Source of the DNA: Gammaproteobacteria bacterium
GTDB lineage: Bacteria > Pseudomonadota > Gammaproteobacteria > Steroidobacterales > Steroidobacteraceae
Direction of reading: 5' to 3'
NCBI GenBank assembly: GCA_018970145.1
Contig: JAGWWY010000002.1
Location: 186,001 to 250,000, forward strand
DNA length: 64,000 nt
Every line of letters starts with the position of its first letter. Position 1 is the first letter of the stretch. The position numbers and the translations under genes are program-made. Shown piece by piece: positions 16,844 to 26,354 of the stretch. A model generated the notes under the pieces. That model saw only the letters and a list, made by a program, of their open reading frames with translations, had not been told where the DNA came from and ran no database searches.

Positions 16844-17202
16844 TGACAACACTCTGGTTGGTGCTACTAAGTACGGTGTCTCTCGGCGGCATGGTGGCAT
16901 CGGTGCTCTTGTGGCGTGGAAGTGCGCGAGTACTGCAGGATCTACAGCAGCGCGTGCAAGCGCTGTCCGAGCAAGGAGCGGCGTCGCGGCTACGTCTCGA
17001 TCGTCTCGAAGTGGAGATGCGCGCGGTACTCGAACGTACCCGTCAGGTGGCACCGCCACCCGCAACTGCGCCGCTCGGTGCCGACCTCGCGCCGCGTCTC
17101 GCCGCTGCGGGCGCTAGCACCGACGAATTGATGCGGGCCTGCGGGATGACCGCGGATGAGGCGGAACTCGTACGGCGATTGCACGGACGAGGTGGTGAGT
17201 GA
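16840..17202 (+). CDS. DUF2802-like membrane-anchored protein of the chemotaxis/flagellar locus
   Basis: 120 residues: one N-terminal transmembrane segment (TLWLVLLSTVSLGGMVASVLLW), a coiled-coil stretch (RVLQDLQQRVQALSEQGAASRLRLDRLEVEMRAVLERT) and a C-terminal helix-turn-helix-like tail (STDELMRACGMTADEAELVRRLHG). This architecture matches DUF2802 proteins commonly found after cheW at the end of polar flagellar/chemotaxis operons. Its role is unknown. It overlaps the hybrid motD ORF and the HDOD gene by 4 bases each. The parA and cheW genes that often precede it are missing. Confidence 0.75.
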   Translation: MMTTLWLVLLSTVSLGGMVASVLLWRGSARVLQDLQQRVQALSEQGAASRLRLDRLEVEMRAVLERTRQVAPPPATAPLGADLAPRLAAAGASTDELMRACGMTADEAELVRRLHGRGGE

Positions 17203-18056
17203 CCCAGCGCGGCTACGAGTTTGTCGATCGAATCAAGCGCCAAGTTGATCAGGGCGGACTCGAAATTGCCTGCTTCCCGGAAGTGGCCAACGAGCTGATC
17301 CGTCATCTTGATAGCGAGTTTGTATCCGTCAACGATATCGCGCGCATCGTCACTCACGAGGCGGCACTCGCTGTCCGTGTCATTGGAATGGCGAACTCGG
17401 CAGCCTATCGTTCAGGGGGCCGAACGATCACGGACGTTCGCAGTGCGATCACTCGCATCGGTCTGCGCGCGCTGCGCGGTGTGATTTTCGCGTTTGCGGT
17501 GATGCAGATCCGCGCTGCACAGCAGCTGCGGCCGGTGCAGTATCGAATCGGCGACGTCTGGCAACGCAGCACGATCGTGGCGACCTTCGCGCACCTGTTG
17601 GCAATGGAGCTGCGCACTGAGCATCGGCAACTCGATCCCGAGCTCGCGATGCTCGGCGGTCTGATGCACGGCGTCGGCAAGATTTACATCCTCGCGGAGT
17701 CTGCACTCTATCCGGAGTTGGCCGATGACGGCTCGCTGCTGGATGACATCGTACGGGCTTGGCATGCCGCGGCCGGTGCAAAACTGCTTGGCCAGTGGGG
17801 GCTTGGCGCGCAAGTCGCCGAGGCCGTGAGCGAACACGAGGCTGCCGACGAGGCATTGCGTAGTTATGCAACGCTCGCCGATCTGCTGCATGCGGCGGTA
17901 ATCTTTGCACAGTTGCGCGGTGAACCGGCCGAGTTGGCGCTGCAACTGGCGGCGTCGCGCGCTTGCCAGAGACTCGGTTTGTTTCGCTTGGATCTGGCTT
18001 ATGTACTGCAACAGACCGCCGGTGACGGAGGCTCACTCGATCGCGTGCTGCTCTAG
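17199..18056 (+). CDS. HDOD domain protein
   Basis: 285 residues, GTG start overlapping the upstream stop. The HDOD core is clear: LEIACFPEVANELIRHLDSE, IARIVTHEAALAVRVIGMANSAAYRS, TRIGLRALRGVIFAFAV, then MLGGLMHGVGKIYIL and AEAVSEHEAAD. In HDOD proteins the HD-type metal site is usually degenerate; here LMHGVGK replaces HDIGK, so phosphodiesterase activity is unlikely. HDOD proteins act as scaffolds in signalling and motility. The position after the flagellar block and coupling to the DUF2802 gene suggest a motility-related role. Confidence 0.82.
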   Translation: MTQRGYEFVDRIKRQVDQGGLEIACFPEVANELIRHLDSEFVSVNDIARIVTHEAALAVRVIGMANSAAYRSGGRTITDVRSAITRIGLRALRGVIFAFAVMQIRAAQQLRPVQYRIGDVWQRSTIVATFAHLLAMELRTEHRQLDPELAMLGGLMHGVGKIYILAESALYPELADDGSLLDDIVRAWHAAAGAKLLGQWGLGAQVAEAVSEHEAADEALRSYATLADLLHAAVIFAQLRGEPAELALQLAASRACQRLGLFRLDLAYVLQQTAGDGGSLDRVLL

Positions 18057-18082
18057 AGGCGCTTTGTCCAGAGCGCTTTGGC

Positions 18083-18088
18083 TACAAT
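18083..18088 (+). promoter_or_regulatory. Possible -10 element giving a leaderless transcript for the L,D-transpeptidase
   Basis: TACAAT lies 6 bases before the ATG at 18095, so transcription would begin at or next to the start codon. No good -35 was seen, and no Shine-Dalgarno sequence can fit. Confidence 0.4.
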
Positions 18089-18094
18089 AGTCGT

Positions 18095-19084
18095 ATGCAT
18101 CGATTGATCGGTTATCTATTCTGTGTGATCAGCTGTCTCGGGTCGGCGTGGGCGACGGAATATCCGCTGCGGGAAGACGGTGCAGATATCTTCGGACAGG
18201 TTGAACGTATCCGTACCCGTTATGAAGACACGCTGATCCAAGTCGCGCGTCGCTACAGCTTGGGTTTCGAAGAGTTGCTGCGCGTCAATCAGGGCGTGGA
18301 TCCTTGGTTGCCCGGCGAGGGCACCGAGATTCTCATTCCCGGGCAACGCCTATTGCCGCCGGGTGAACGCGAGGGAATCGTCGTTAACCTGCCGGAGCAT
18401 CGTCTCTACTATTTCCCAACGCCCAAGCAGAACGAGCCCGCAACGGTGCTGACCTATCCGGTGAGTGTCGGCAAGATGGATTGGCGCACGCCGATTGGCT
18501 CGACCAAGATCGTGCGCAAACAACAAAATCCGAGTTGGACTCCACCCGAATCGGTTCATGAGGAACGGCGACGATTGGGCGAGCCGCCGTTACCAAGCGT
18601 GGTTCCGCCCGGGCGTGACAATCCTTTGGGAGCGCACGCCATGCGTCTGGCGATACCCGGTGGCTCGTATCTCATTCATGGCACGAACAATCCGGATGCC
18701 GTCGGTATGGCGGTGACTCACGGCTGCTTGCGCATGTATCCGGAGGACATCGCAACTCTCTTTGAGCGAGTGCCAATTGGAACCAAGGTCACACTGATCG
18801 ATGAACCGGTCAAGATGACTAAGATCGATGGTGAAGTGTGGCTCGAAGTGCACCCGCCGATCGACGATCAGGGTCGTGCGACAACGGTATCGCTCGAAGT
18901 TTTCGAGGGAAAACTCGACGCCTTGCTCGGCGCGTCGGAAGTCGTGATCAATTGGGATATCGCACTCGAGGCGTTGCGCGAGGCGCGCGGCATCCCAGTG
19001 ATCATCGGGTTGGAGTTGTTACCGGAAGAGGCGAGCCCCGCCGAATCAGACCAAGGCGACGTGGTGGCCCCCGTCAACGGGTAA
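18095..19084 (+). CDS. L,D-transpeptidase (YkuD/ErfK type) with LysM-like domain
   Basis: 329 residues. A signal peptide (MHRLIGYLFCVISCLGSAWA) directs it to the periplasm. A LysM-like segment (about 34-85, RIRTRYEDTLIQVARRYSLG ... ILIPGQ) should bind peptidoglycan. The YkuD domain (about 93-220) has the catalytic motif HGTNNP (His195) and THGCLRM (Cys211). Such enzymes form 3-3 cross-links in murein or attach Braun-type lipoprotein; the ErfK/YbiS/YcfS group is closest by layout. The last 39 bases overlap the convergent SDR gene. A -10-like TACAAT six bases upstream of the ATG hints at a leaderless transcript. Confidence 0.9.
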   Translation: MHRLIGYLFCVISCLGSAWATEYPLREDGADIFGQVERIRTRYEDTLIQVARRYSLGFEELLRVNQGVDPWLPGEGTEILIPGQRLLPPGEREGIVVNLPEHRLYYFPTPKQNEPATVLTYPVSVGKMDWRTPIGSTKIVRKQQNPSWTPPESVHEERRRLGEPPLPSVVPPGRDNPLGAHAMRLAIPGGSYLIHGTNNPDAVGMAVTHGCLRMYPEDIATLFERVPIGTKVTLIDEPVKMTKIDGEVWLEVHPPIDDQGRATTVSLEVFEGKLDALLGASEVVINWDIALEALREARGIPVIIGLELLPEEASPAESDQGDVVAPVNG

Positions 19085-19822
19085 AACGACACCGTTGACA
19101 TACGAGCCGGCATCCGAGGCGAGCAGCAGGGCAGGTCCCGCCAACTCGCTTAACTGGCCTGCGCGACCGGGTGGGATGCGCTTTAGATAGTCACGACCCG
19201 CGTCGGTGGCGAAATAGGCCTCGTTCATTTCGGTGACAAACCAACCTGGCGCCAGCGCGTTGACCCGAATGCCGTAGCGAACGAACTCGAGTGCCAGACT
19301 GCGCGTCAAAGAAATCAAGGCGGCCTTCGAGGCGGAGTAGGCGGAGTAACCCGGGCCAACGCCGAGACCCAGCACCGAGGCGATGTTGATGACGCTACCA
19401 CCCCGCTTGGCAGCGACTAGGCGCTTGGCGACTTCGGCCGTGAGATTCCAAGCGGCAGTGAAATTCGTCGCCATGGTCGAATCGAGCGTCTCGGTTGACG
19501 TCTTCAGAAAAGCGGCAGGCTGCGCAACGCCCGCGTTGTTGACGAGCACATCGACGATGCCCAACTCTGCTTCAATCTGTGCAAGTGCGCCGGCGATCGT
19601 GTCGTTTCGCGTCACATCGAGTGCGACCGTCGTCACGGCAGCGCCCGTCGCTCGCAATTCGTCGGCCAGCGCTTGCAAGCGTTCGACGCGCCGTGCCGCC
19701 AAAGCGACACGTCCACCCGCCGCAGCGAAGTGGCGCGCCAGCATTGCACCGATGCCGCTGGAGGCACCCGTGATCAGGATGGTCTTGCCGTCGAGACGAA
19801 AGCTTTTGATAGGGTCAAGCAT
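19046..19822 (-). CDS. Short-chain dehydrogenase/reductase (SDR family)
   Basis: 258 residues of the classical SDR fold. The NAD(P)-binding motif is TGASSGIGAMLAR, followed by NNAGVAQP and the catalytic YSASK (Tyr-x-x-x-Lys) with an upstream Ser in INIASVLGLGVG. The C-terminal PVDGG is also typical. The substrate is unknown; the sequence resembles 3-oxoacyl or steroid-type SDRs only in a general way. ATG 19822 gives MLDPIKSFRLDGK, a normal SDR N-terminus; the longer in-frame extension overlaps the divergent gene. The 3' end overlaps the L,D-transpeptidase gene by 39 bases. Confidence 0.88.
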   Translation of the reverse strand: MLDPIKSFRLDGKTILITGASSGIGAMLARHFAAAGGRVALAARRVERLQALADELRATGAAVTTVALDVTRNDTIAGALAQIEAELGIVDVLVNNAGVAQPAAFLKTSTETLDSTMATNFTAAWNLTAEVAKRLVAAKRGGSVINIASVLGLGVGPGYSAYSASKAALISLTRSLALEFVRYGIRVNALAPGWFVTEMNEAYFATDAGRDYLKRIPPGRAGQLSELAGPALLLASDAGSYVNGVVLPVDGGHHVALV

Positions 19823-19842
19823 GCGATGATGATAACGTAATG

Positions 19843-19870
19843 CCGGTGGATACAGACCGGTGGATACAGA
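19843..19870. repeat. Perfect 14-base tandem duplication in a divergent intergenic region
   Basis: CCGGTGGATACAGA occurs twice head to tail (19843-19856 and 19857-19870), between the SDR start and the SAM-hydroxide adenosyltransferase start. It may be a recent slippage event or a paired binding site. Confidence 0.9.
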
Positions 19871-19904
19871 GGTGAGGACCTCGGTGCAGCAGAGCGGTCG
19901 CAAC

Positions 19905-20705
19905 ATGAGCGGCGTCATCACACTGACCTCCGATTTCGGTCTGAAGGATCCGTTCGTTGGCGTGATGAAGGGCCGGATCTACAGTCACTTTCCGTTGGCC
20001 AAGATCGTTGATCTGACCCACGAGATCGTGGCGCACTGGCCTGCGGAGGCCGGCTTTTGGCTGCGTCGGTCGTTCCCGTATTTTCCAGTCGGCACGGTCC
20101 ACGTAGCTGTCGTCGACCCCGGCGTTGGGACGGCCAGAGACATCGTCCTGATCGAATCGCAGCAGCACTGGTTTCTCGCGCCGGACAATGGGTTGTTGGC
20201 GCCGATCGTCGAGCACGACGGCGCAGCCCGTATCTGGTGTTTGCGCAACGAACGCTTGCAAGCACTCGGCTTGCCGAAGCCGAGTTCGACTTTTCACGGT
20301 CGCGATATCTTCGCGCCCGTGGCAGCGGAGCTGGCGGCGGGGCGCTGGCTGGCCGATTCCATCGGCGAGCGCATATCGGCGGTGATCCCCGCGTGGGTTG
20401 ACGAGCCCGAAGTGGGTCTAGGTCACATCGCGGGTGTCGTGATCACGATCGATCACTTCGGCAATCTGCTCACCAACATCGGCGTGGCGTTGCTCGAGCG
20501 CTGGGTCGAGCCCCGAGTGCACATCGGTCAGTCGATTTTGCCCTTGCGTCGCACCTACGGTGATGTGCAGCCGGGTCAACCGATCGCGCTGATCAACTCT
20601 TTTGGCGTAGTTGAGATCGCAGTGGCGGAAGGCCGAGCCTGCGATGTACTCGGTCTCTCCCGAGGCGCTCCGGTCGTGTTGCGGGACGCGGTTGGCAAAC
20701 GCTGA
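19905..20705 (+). CDS. SAM hydroxide adenosyltransferase (DUF62 family)
   Basis: 266 residues. The conserved N-terminal block is ITLTSDFGLKDPFVGVMKGRIYSH, followed by VVDPGVGTARD, APDNGLL, FHGRDIFAPVAAEL and ITIDHFGNLLTNI, all signatures of the SAM hydrolase/fluorinase-like superfamily. Chlorinase and fluorinase members have an extra loop that is not seen here, so the hydroxide adenosyltransferase role (SAM to adenosine plus methionine) is the best assignment. ATG 19905 is chosen over an upstream in-frame start because it begins at the conserved strand. Confidence 0.9.
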   Translation: MSGVITLTSDFGLKDPFVGVMKGRIYSHFPLAKIVDLTHEIVAHWPAEAGFWLRRSFPYFPVGTVHVAVVDPGVGTARDIVLIESQQHWFLAPDNGLLAPIVEHDGAARIWCLRNERLQALGLPKPSSTFHGRDIFAPVAAELAAGRWLADSIGERISAVIPAWVDEPEVGLGHIAGVVITIDHFGNLLTNIGVALLERWVEPRVHIGQSILPLRRTYGDVQPGQPIALINSFGVVEIAVAEGRACDVLGLSRGAPVVLRDAVGKR

Positions 20706-20707
20706 AC

Positions 20708-20735
20708 TTGCGCCGGGACGTGGTTTCGTTATAGT
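20708..20735 (+). promoter_or_regulatory. Sigma70 promoter ahead of the small acidic gene and lysC-lysA
   Basis: TTGCGC and TATAGT separated by 16 bases, about 60 bases upstream of the small ORF start. Confidence 0.5.
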
Positions 20736-20797
20736 GCTCGGCTCCGACCGGGGAGGTTGTTTCTAACTCCTTGATTTTTAAGGATAAGAGAGCATTG

Positions 20798-21028
20798 ATG
20801 ATGTCCGAACGCGACGCCGAGAGCTTCGAAATTGACGAGGACCTGCTAGGCGAGGTCAGTAATCAGGAAGACAACAACGACTATGACCGGTTTTTGGACC
20901 GCGTCGAGCGTCGTGCCAAACCCGTCGCCGGCAAACGCGGCAAGGCGGCCTGGAGCAAAGTCGAAGAAGTCATGGCGGACAAGAAACTCGCCAAGGATTT
21001 ACGCGAAGTTTACGACGACGAACTTTGA
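20798..21028 (+). CDS. Small acidic hypothetical protein upstream of lysC-lysA
   Basis: 76 residues. The N-terminus is very acidic (SERDAESFEIDEDLLGEVSNQEDNNDYDRF), followed by a basic middle (RRAKPVAGKRGKAAW) and a helical charged tail (LAKDLREVYDDEL). It has no transmembrane segment and no recognised domain. Two adjacent ATGs (20798 and 20801) are possible; AAGGATAAGAG upstream provides a ribosome site. Its TGA overlaps the ATG of lysC-lysA, implying translational coupling. A sigma70-type promoter lies about 63 bases upstream. Confidence 0.75.
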   Translation: MMSERDAESFEIDEDLLGEVSNQEDNNDYDRFLDRVERRAKPVAGKRGKAAWSKVEEVMADKKLAKDLREVYDDEL

Positions 21029-23640
21029 TGTCGCGCTCAACCATGGGCACTTCGCTCCCTTGGATCGTGTTGAAGTTTGGCGGCACCAGCGTCTCCTCGC
21101 TCGGCAATTGGCGGCATATCGGCGATATCGTCCGTGAGCGTCGCGCCAGTGGTGCGCGCGTCCTGATCGTTCATTCGGCCCTGAGTGGTGTCACGGATCG
21201 ACTCGAGAAGTTATTGGAGGCGGCGCTGCGGGACGAATACCTCAAACCGCTCGCCGCGCTGCGTCAGCGCCACACGGAGTTAGGCATCGCCCTCGGCATC
21301 GCGACACAAGTCGAGCGTGCACTCGATCCGTGGTTCGCAGAATTGGCGCATCTCATCGACAGCGTCGCCTTGATTCGCGAGGTGACCGAGAAATCTCGTG
21401 CACGCGTCATGGCGATGGGCGAGCTGCTGGCGACCGAGATCGGCGCCTGCTACCTGCGTAGTTTGGGTCTCGAAGCAGCTTGGCTCGATGCGCGCCGCGT
21501 ATTGCGCGCGGAGCGGCGCGAGGCCGCAAGTGTCAGAGCGAGTTACCTATCGGCGACGTGCGACTTCGCGCCCAACGCCGAGGTGGCTGCGAAGGTCGCC
21601 GCCGTCGGTGACATCGTGATCACCCAAGGATTCATCGCGAGCGACGTTACCGGTGATACGGTGTTGCTCGGGCGCGGCGGGTCGGACACGTCGGGCGCCT
21701 ATTTCGCGGCTTTGCTCGAGGCGCAACAACTCGAGATCTGGACGGATGTTCCGGGAATGTTCAGCGCGAATCCGCGCTCCATGCCGATGGCCCGCCAGCT
21801 ATTGGAACTCACTTATGACGAGGCGCAGGAGATCGCGACGGCAGGCGCGAAAGTGCTGCACCCGCGTTGTTTGCTACCGGTCAGACAGTACAGCATTCCG
21901 TTGTTGGTTTACGCCACTCAGATGCCGCAGTTGCGCGGCACACGGATCACATCCGTGCCGGGCAGCGATGCGGCCCAAGTAAAGGCGATCTGTGTCAAGA
22001 AGGGCATCACGCTCGTCTCTCTCGACAGTCCCGGGATGTGGCATCAGGTGGGTTTTCTCGCCGATGTGTTCCAGATCTTTAAGAAGCACGGACTTTCGGT
22101 CGATCTGGTGTCGACCTCCGAGACCAACGTGACGGTATCCCTAGACCCGCAAGCCAACGCGCTCGATTCGGCGGTGTTGGCGCAGTTACAGGCCGATTTG
22201 AAGCCGCTCTGTCGAGCGGATCTGATCGGACCGTGTGCCTCCGTCAGTGTAGTTGGACGTAACATTCGTAGCATCCTGCACCAATTGGGCGGCGCGCTCG
22301 AGCTCTTTGCCGAGCAAAGAATTCATCTGGTCAGCCAAGCGGCAAACGATTTGAATCTAACTTTCGTCGTCGATGAGAATCAGGGTGATCGTCTCGTCGA
22401 GGGCTTGCATGAACGGCTGATTCGACCGGTCCGCGATGACGCTGTCATCGGACCGACGTGGGCACACTTGTTCGGCAGTGACCGAGCGACGGCTGTAACG
22501 AAGGTCGAGCCTTGGTGGCACACACGTCGATTGGCGTTACTCGAGTTGATGCGCACGCGTGATTGCCTCTTCGTGTACGACGTTGCAACTGTCGAGCAAC
22601 GCTGCGCTCGTTTGCGCTCCATGAAATCGCTCTCTCGCGTGTCGTATGCGATGAAAGCCAACTCGAACCCGGAACTGCTCGGCGTGATCTACTCCAGCGG
22701 GCTGAAGATCGAGTGCGTCTCGAGCGGCGAGATCGAGCGCGCGTTCGCAGCGATACCCGCGCTCAAAGCGGACGAGGTTCTGTTTACGCCGAACTTCGCG
22801 CCGCGCGAAGAGTATGCGGCCGCGTTGGCGCTCGGGGTGCAGGTCACGCTCGACAATCTTCACCCGCTCGAGCACTGGCCTGAGTTGTTTAAGGGGCGCA
22901 GCGTCTTCGTTCGGATCGACCCGGGTAGCGGACGTGGTCACCATCAGCACGTCAGGACGGGTGGCGTCCATTCGAAATTCGGTGTCGCACAGGAGGATGC
23001 GCCACGATTTGCCGCCGCAGCTAAAGCCGCCGGTGCGTCCGTCGTGGGTTTGCACGCCCATGCCGGCAGCGGCGTGCACGATATCCAGAATTGGATCCAT
23101 ACCGCGCGCTTGTTGCTCGCTCTGCGGGAAACCTTCCCGCAAGTGCGCGTGCTCGATATCGGCGGCGGGATCGGGGTACCGGATCGACAGGGCGGGGCGG
23201 ATTTCGACATCGCAGGGCTTGACGCTGCGCTGCTCGCACCCGAGTTTTCGAACGCGGGTGTCCAATGGTGGATGGAGCCGGGGCGATATGTCGTCGCCGA
23301 GGCGGGCGTACTGCTCGCCAAGGTCACTCAGACCAAGACAAAGGGTGCAGCGGGCTACGTCGGTGTGGCGACGGGCATGAATTCGCTGATTCGCCCAGCG
23401 CTCTACGGCGCGCATCACGATATCGTCAATCTCTCTCGATTGAGCGAGGTCACCGACGGAATCTTTGATGTCGTCGGACCCATTTGTGAGACAGGAGATG
23501 TGCTTGGCCATGATCGCGCGTTGCCGTCCACGACGGTCGAGGGTGACGTGCTGCTGGTCGCAACCACCGGCGCTTATGGCGCCTCGATGTCCTCTCACTA
23601 CAACTTACGTTCGCCTGCGACGGAGTGGCTGCTGCGCTGA
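21028..23640 (+). CDS. Bifunctional aspartate kinase / diaminopimelate decarboxylase
   Basis: 870 residues joining the first and last enzymes of lysine synthesis. Residues about 10-460 are aspartate kinase: KFGGTSV (Lys16), [16 protein letters not shown], then two ACT regulatory domains ([30 protein letters not shown]). Residues about 490-870 are PLP-dependent diaminopimelate decarboxylase (LysA): [13 protein letters not shown] with the PLP lysine at 543, [26 protein letters not shown]. The fused chain is known from Xanthomonadales. The ATG at 21028 overlaps the stop of the small acidic gene. The 3' end overlaps the convergent hisIE gene by 43 bases. Confidence 0.95.
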   Translation: MSRSTMGTSLPWIVLKFGGTSVSSLGNWRHIGDIVRERRASGARVLIVHSALSGVTDRLEKLLEAALRDEYLKPLAALRQRHTELGIALGIATQVERALDPWFAELAHLIDSVALIREVTEKSRARVMAMGELLATEIGACYLRSLGLEAAWLDARRVLRAERREAASVRASYLSATCDFAPNAEVAAKVAAVGDIVITQGFIASDVTGDTVLLGRGGSDTSGAYFAALLEAQQLEIWTDVPGMFSANPRSMPMARQLLELTYDEAQEIATAGAKVLHPRCLLPVRQYSIPLLVYATQMPQLRGTRITSVPGSDAAQVKAICVKKGITLVSLDSPGMWHQVGFLADVFQIFKKHGLSVDLVSTSETNVTVSLDPQANALDSAVLAQLQADLKPLCRADLIGPCASVSVVGRNIRSILHQLGGALELFAEQRIHLVSQAANDLNLTFVVDENQGDRLVEGLHERLIRPVRDDAVIGPTWAHLFGSDRATAVTKVEPWWHTRRLALLELMRTRDCLFVYDVATVEQRCARLRSMKSLSRVSYAMKANSNPELLGVIYSSGLKIECVSSGEIERAFAAIPALKADEVLFTPNFAPREEYAAALALGVQVTLDNLHPLEHWPELFKGRSVFVRIDPGSGRGHHQHVRTGGVHSKFGVAQEDAPRFAAAAKAAGASVVGLHAHAGSGVHDIQNWIHTARLLLALRETFPQVRVLDIGGGIGVPDRQGGADFDIAGLDAALLAPEFSNAGVQWWMEPGRYVVAEAGVLLAKVTQTKTKGAAGYVGVATGMNSLIRPALYGAHHDIVNLSRLSEVTDGIFDVVGPICETGDVLGHDRALPSTTVEGDVLLVATTGAYGASMSSHYNLRSPATEWLLR

Positions 23641-24245
23641 TGGCGCTCGGCGAGACGGGCTGTGACATCTTCCAACGCCACGCCCTTCGCTCGTAACAAC
23701 ACGAGGGTGTGATAAATCAGGTCCGCGGCCTCGTCGATGATCTTGTTGCGATCGTCGGTGGTCGCCGCCAGCGCGAGTTCCACGCCCTCTTCGCCGACCT
23801 TTTGCGCTACGCGCTGCGTGCCGGCAGCCAGTAGCTTGGCGGTGTAACTCGATTCAGGTGTCTCGCCCGCGCGCTTGGCGATGATGTGCTGCAGGCGCGC
23901 GAGGAATCCGACCCCGGCGTCGGGCTCGCCGAAGCACGTCGAACTGCCGGTATGGCAGACGGGACCGGCAGGTTCTGCACGGGCGAGCAGGGTGTCGTGA
24001 TCGCAATCGACGGTCAGCGAAACGAGCCTCAAGAAATTCCCCGAGGTCTCGCCTTTTTCCCACAACCGCTGTCGGCTACGACTCCAGAACACGAGCCGCT
24101 GGCGTTCGAGCGTGCGCTCGAGCGACTCGCGATTCATCCACGCGACCATCAACACCTCGCCGCTGTGGGCGTGCTGAACGACCGTCGTGATGAGTCCGAC
24201 GGTGTCGAACTTGAGGCCGTCGATGTTGTTCGCATGCAAATTCAT
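23598..24245 (-). CDS. hisIE: Bifunctional phosphoribosyl-AMP cyclohydrolase / phosphoribosyl-ATP pyrophosphatase
   Basis: 215 residues, last gene of the his operon. The N-terminal HisI domain (about 1-115) has [18 protein letters not shown], the metal-binding DCDHDT and CHTGSSTCF. The C-terminal HisE domain (about 118-205) has [17 protein letters not shown] and [13 protein letters not shown]. It performs steps 2 and 3 of histidine synthesis. The ATG overlaps the hisF stop by 4 bases; the 3' end overlaps the convergent lysC-lysA gene by 43 bases. Confidence 0.97.
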   Translation of the reverse strand: MNLHANNIDGLKFDTVGLITTVVQHAHSGEVLMVAWMNRESLERTLERQRLVFWSRSRQRLWEKGETSGNFLRLVSLTVDCDHDTLLARAEPAGPVCHTGSSTCFGEPDAGVGFLARLQHIIAKRAGETPESSYTAKLLAAGTQRVAQKVGEEGVELALAATTDDRNKIIDEAADLIYHTLVLLRAKGVALEDVTARLAERHQRSSHSVAGERKL

Positions 24246-25009
24246 ATCCGAACCTCGATGTCGGCGAGCCGCAGCGCTTGCTTCAAATCGGGAATCGCGA
24301 GCTCGCCGCTGTGAAAGATGCTCGCGGCGAGTGCAGCGTCTACGCCAGCGTGGCGGAACACATCGATGAAGTGCGCGATGCTACCTGCGCCGCCAGAGGC
24401 AACCAACGGTACGCGACACTCGGCGCGTATCGCGCGCAGTTGCGTCAGATCGTACCCGCGACGGACGCCGTCGCTCGCCATGCAGTTGAGCACGATCTCG
24501 CCCGCACCACGATCTTGCACCTCCTGCAGCCAACTCGGCGTGTCTCGCCCCGCGTCGCCTGCGCGTTCGGGATCACCGGTATACCGATGCACTCGATAGC
24601 CATCGACTGTGGTTTCGCTGTCGATGCCAACCACCACGCATTGGGAACCGAAGCGACGCGCCAAAGCGTCAATGAGTGAGGGATTCTCGAGTGCTGGTGA
24701 GTTGATCGAGACCTTCTCGGCACCGGCATTCAAAACGGCTTCGGCATCGCCGACGCTGCGAATGCCACCGGCGACGCAAAAGGGAATATCGAGCACACGG
24801 GCGACACGCTCGACCCAGCCGCGATCGACCGAGCGACCTTGGGGGCTCGCCGTGATGTCGTAGAAAACGAGCTCATCGGCACCGGCATCGCGGTATCGGC
24901 CGGCGAGTTCGAGGATGTCACCGACGACGCGGTGATCACGAAATCGCACTCCCTTGACGACTTGACCGTCACGTACGTCCAGACACGGGATGATCCGTTT
25001 GGCCAGCAT
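24242..25009 (-). CDS. hisF: Imidazole glycerol phosphate synthase, cyclase subunit
   Basis: 255-residue (beta-alpha)8 barrel. Signatures are [20 protein letters not shown] at the N-terminus (catalytic Asp11 in CLDV), [13 protein letters not shown] and [11 protein letters not shown]. With HisH it turns PRFAR and glutamine-derived ammonia into IGP and AICAR. The start at 25009 matches the conserved HisF N-terminus; an extension to 25027 would overlap hisA. A two-base gap follows hisA. Confidence 0.97.
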   Translation of the reverse strand: MLAKRIIPCLDVRDGQVVKGVRFRDHRVVGDILELAGRYRDAGADELVFYDITASPQGRSVDRGWVERVARVLDIPFCVAGGIRSVGDAEAVLNAGAEKVSINSPALENPSLIDALARRFGSQCVVVGIDSETTVDGYRVHRYTGDPERAGDAGRDTPSWLQEVQDRGAGEIVLNCMASDGVRRGYDLTQLRAIRAECRVPLVASGGAGSIAHFIDVFRHAGVDAALAASIFHSGELAIPDLKQALRLADIEVRI

Positions 25010-25011
25010 GC

Positions 25012-25749
25012 TCAGCCTTCCAGCCATCGGCGCATCTGCGGCGCGTCGATACGGCCCTCGAGCAGAGCTTTGCCGCTGATAGCTGCAGCGGCACCGGTAT
25101 CAGCGAGCGCCTGCAGATCGGCGTCGTCGCGCACGCCGCCTGAGGCCTGCCAAGCGATCGTTGGAAAACGCGTGACGCATCGCCGGTAGAGCTCAACATT
25201 GGGACCCGCGAGCGCGCCGTCTCGGTCGATATCGGTACATAGAACATGCCGAAGTCCGTGTTCGGCAAATCGTTCAACCGCGTCGAACAGGCCCACGGTC
25301 GACGCGTCGCGCCATCCGCGCGTTTGCAGATGCGCCAGCCCATCGTGATTGAGCCGAATGTCGAAAGCGAGGCAGATGCGCTCGGGACCATACTCGCGTA
25401 GCCACGCGGCCACCTCGCCGGGTCGCTCTACTGCGGCACTTCCCACCACCACGCGCGCGGCGCCGAGCGAGAGCAGCTCATCGACGCTAGAACGCTGCCG
25501 AATCCCGCCGCCGACTTGGACCGATAAACCGGCGACCCCGATCATCGCCGTCAGCGCAGCATGATTGGTGAGTGCTCCGTCGCGGGCGCCATCGAGGTCC
25601 ACGAGGTGGAGCCAACGGGCGCCGCGTTCGGCGTAATCGCGGGCCACCTCGAGCGGTGGACGCGCATAGATCGTCTCAGCCGAGAAGTCACCTTTGAACA
25701 ATCGGACACAGTGACCGCCGCGAATATCGATAGAGGGAATCAACAACAT
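25012..25749 (-). CDS. hisA: ProFAR isomerase
   Basis: 245-residue barrel, paralogue of His[23 protein letters not shown] gives the catalytic Asp in IDIRGG; the second catalytic Asp is in [15 protein letters not shown] and QASGGVRD are the phosphate-binding loops. It isomerises ProFAR to PRFAR (step 4). Sits between hisH and hisF with gaps of 3 and 2 bases. Confidence 0.97.
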   Translation of the reverse strand: MLLIPSIDIRGGHCVRLFKGDFSAETIYARPPLEVARDYAERGARWLHLVDLDGARDGALTNHAALTAMIGVAGLSVQVGGGIRQRSSVDELLSLGAARVVVGSAAVERPGEVAAWLREYGPERICLAFDIRLNHDGLAHLQTRGWRDASTVGLFDAVERFAEHGLRHVLCTDIDRDGALAGPNVELYRRCVTRFPTIAWQASGGVRDDADLQALADTGAAAAISGKALLEGRIDAPQMRRWLEG

Positions 25750-25752
25750 GAG

Positions 25753-26346
25753 TTATGCGTTCAGAAAGTTGCGCAAGATTGTTGCGCCGACGGCACCCGA
25801 TCGCTCGGGATGGAATTGCACACCCGCGATGTGGCCTCGGCGTACTACCGCCGCGATCGATCGACCGTAGTCGCTTGTAGCGACGACGTCCGGGAGTGCC
25901 CCGGACGCAAAGTAACCGTGCACAAAATAGCAGCGATCGGTTGGCTGCAACCCTGCAAGCAGTGGTTCGGTACGCCGCGCGGACACCGTATTCCAGCCCA
26001 TATGCGGTGCAGGTAATGCGGGCGAGGCCGGAAGTCGCTCAACTCTTCCCGCTAGCAAGTCGAGCGTGTCGGTTTCATCCTCGGCCGAGTGTTCGAACAA
26101 TAATTGCATGCCAAGGCAAATACCGAGCAGTGGCTTTCGCAAATTACGCAACACCGGTATGAGTCCCGCAGATCGCAGCCGCGTCATCGCTGCACCGGCC
26201 GCTCCGACGCCGGGAAGCAACACGCGATCAGCCTTCGCAATGACATCGGTCTCGAGACTTACAATTACATCCGCCCCGAGGCGCTGCAAAGCGTATTGCA
26301 GCGACGCCAAGTTCGCTCCGCCCGAATCGATGACGACGATGCTCAT
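25753..26346 (-). CDS. hisH: Imidazole glycerol phosphate synthase, glutaminase subunit
   Basis: 197-residue class I glutamine amidotransferase. The nucleophile elbow GICLGMQLLF holds the catalytic Cys, and GVQFHPERSG carries the His-x-Glu of the triad. It supplies ammonia to HisF. ATG 26346 yields MSIVVIDSGGANLAS, the standard N-terminus; an upstream extension would run into hisB. A gap of 8 bases follows hisB. Confidence 0.96.
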   Translation of the reverse strand: MSIVVIDSGGANLASLQYALQRLGADVIVSLETDVIAKADRVLLPGVGAAGAAMTRLRSAGLIPVLRNLRKPLLGICLGMQLLFEHSAEDETDTLDLLAGRVERLPASPALPAPHMGWNTVSARRTEPLLAGLQPTDRCYFVHGYFASGALPDVVATSDYGRSIAAVVRRGHIAGVQFHPERSGAVGATILRNFLNA

Positions 26347-26354
26347 GTTGGCGC

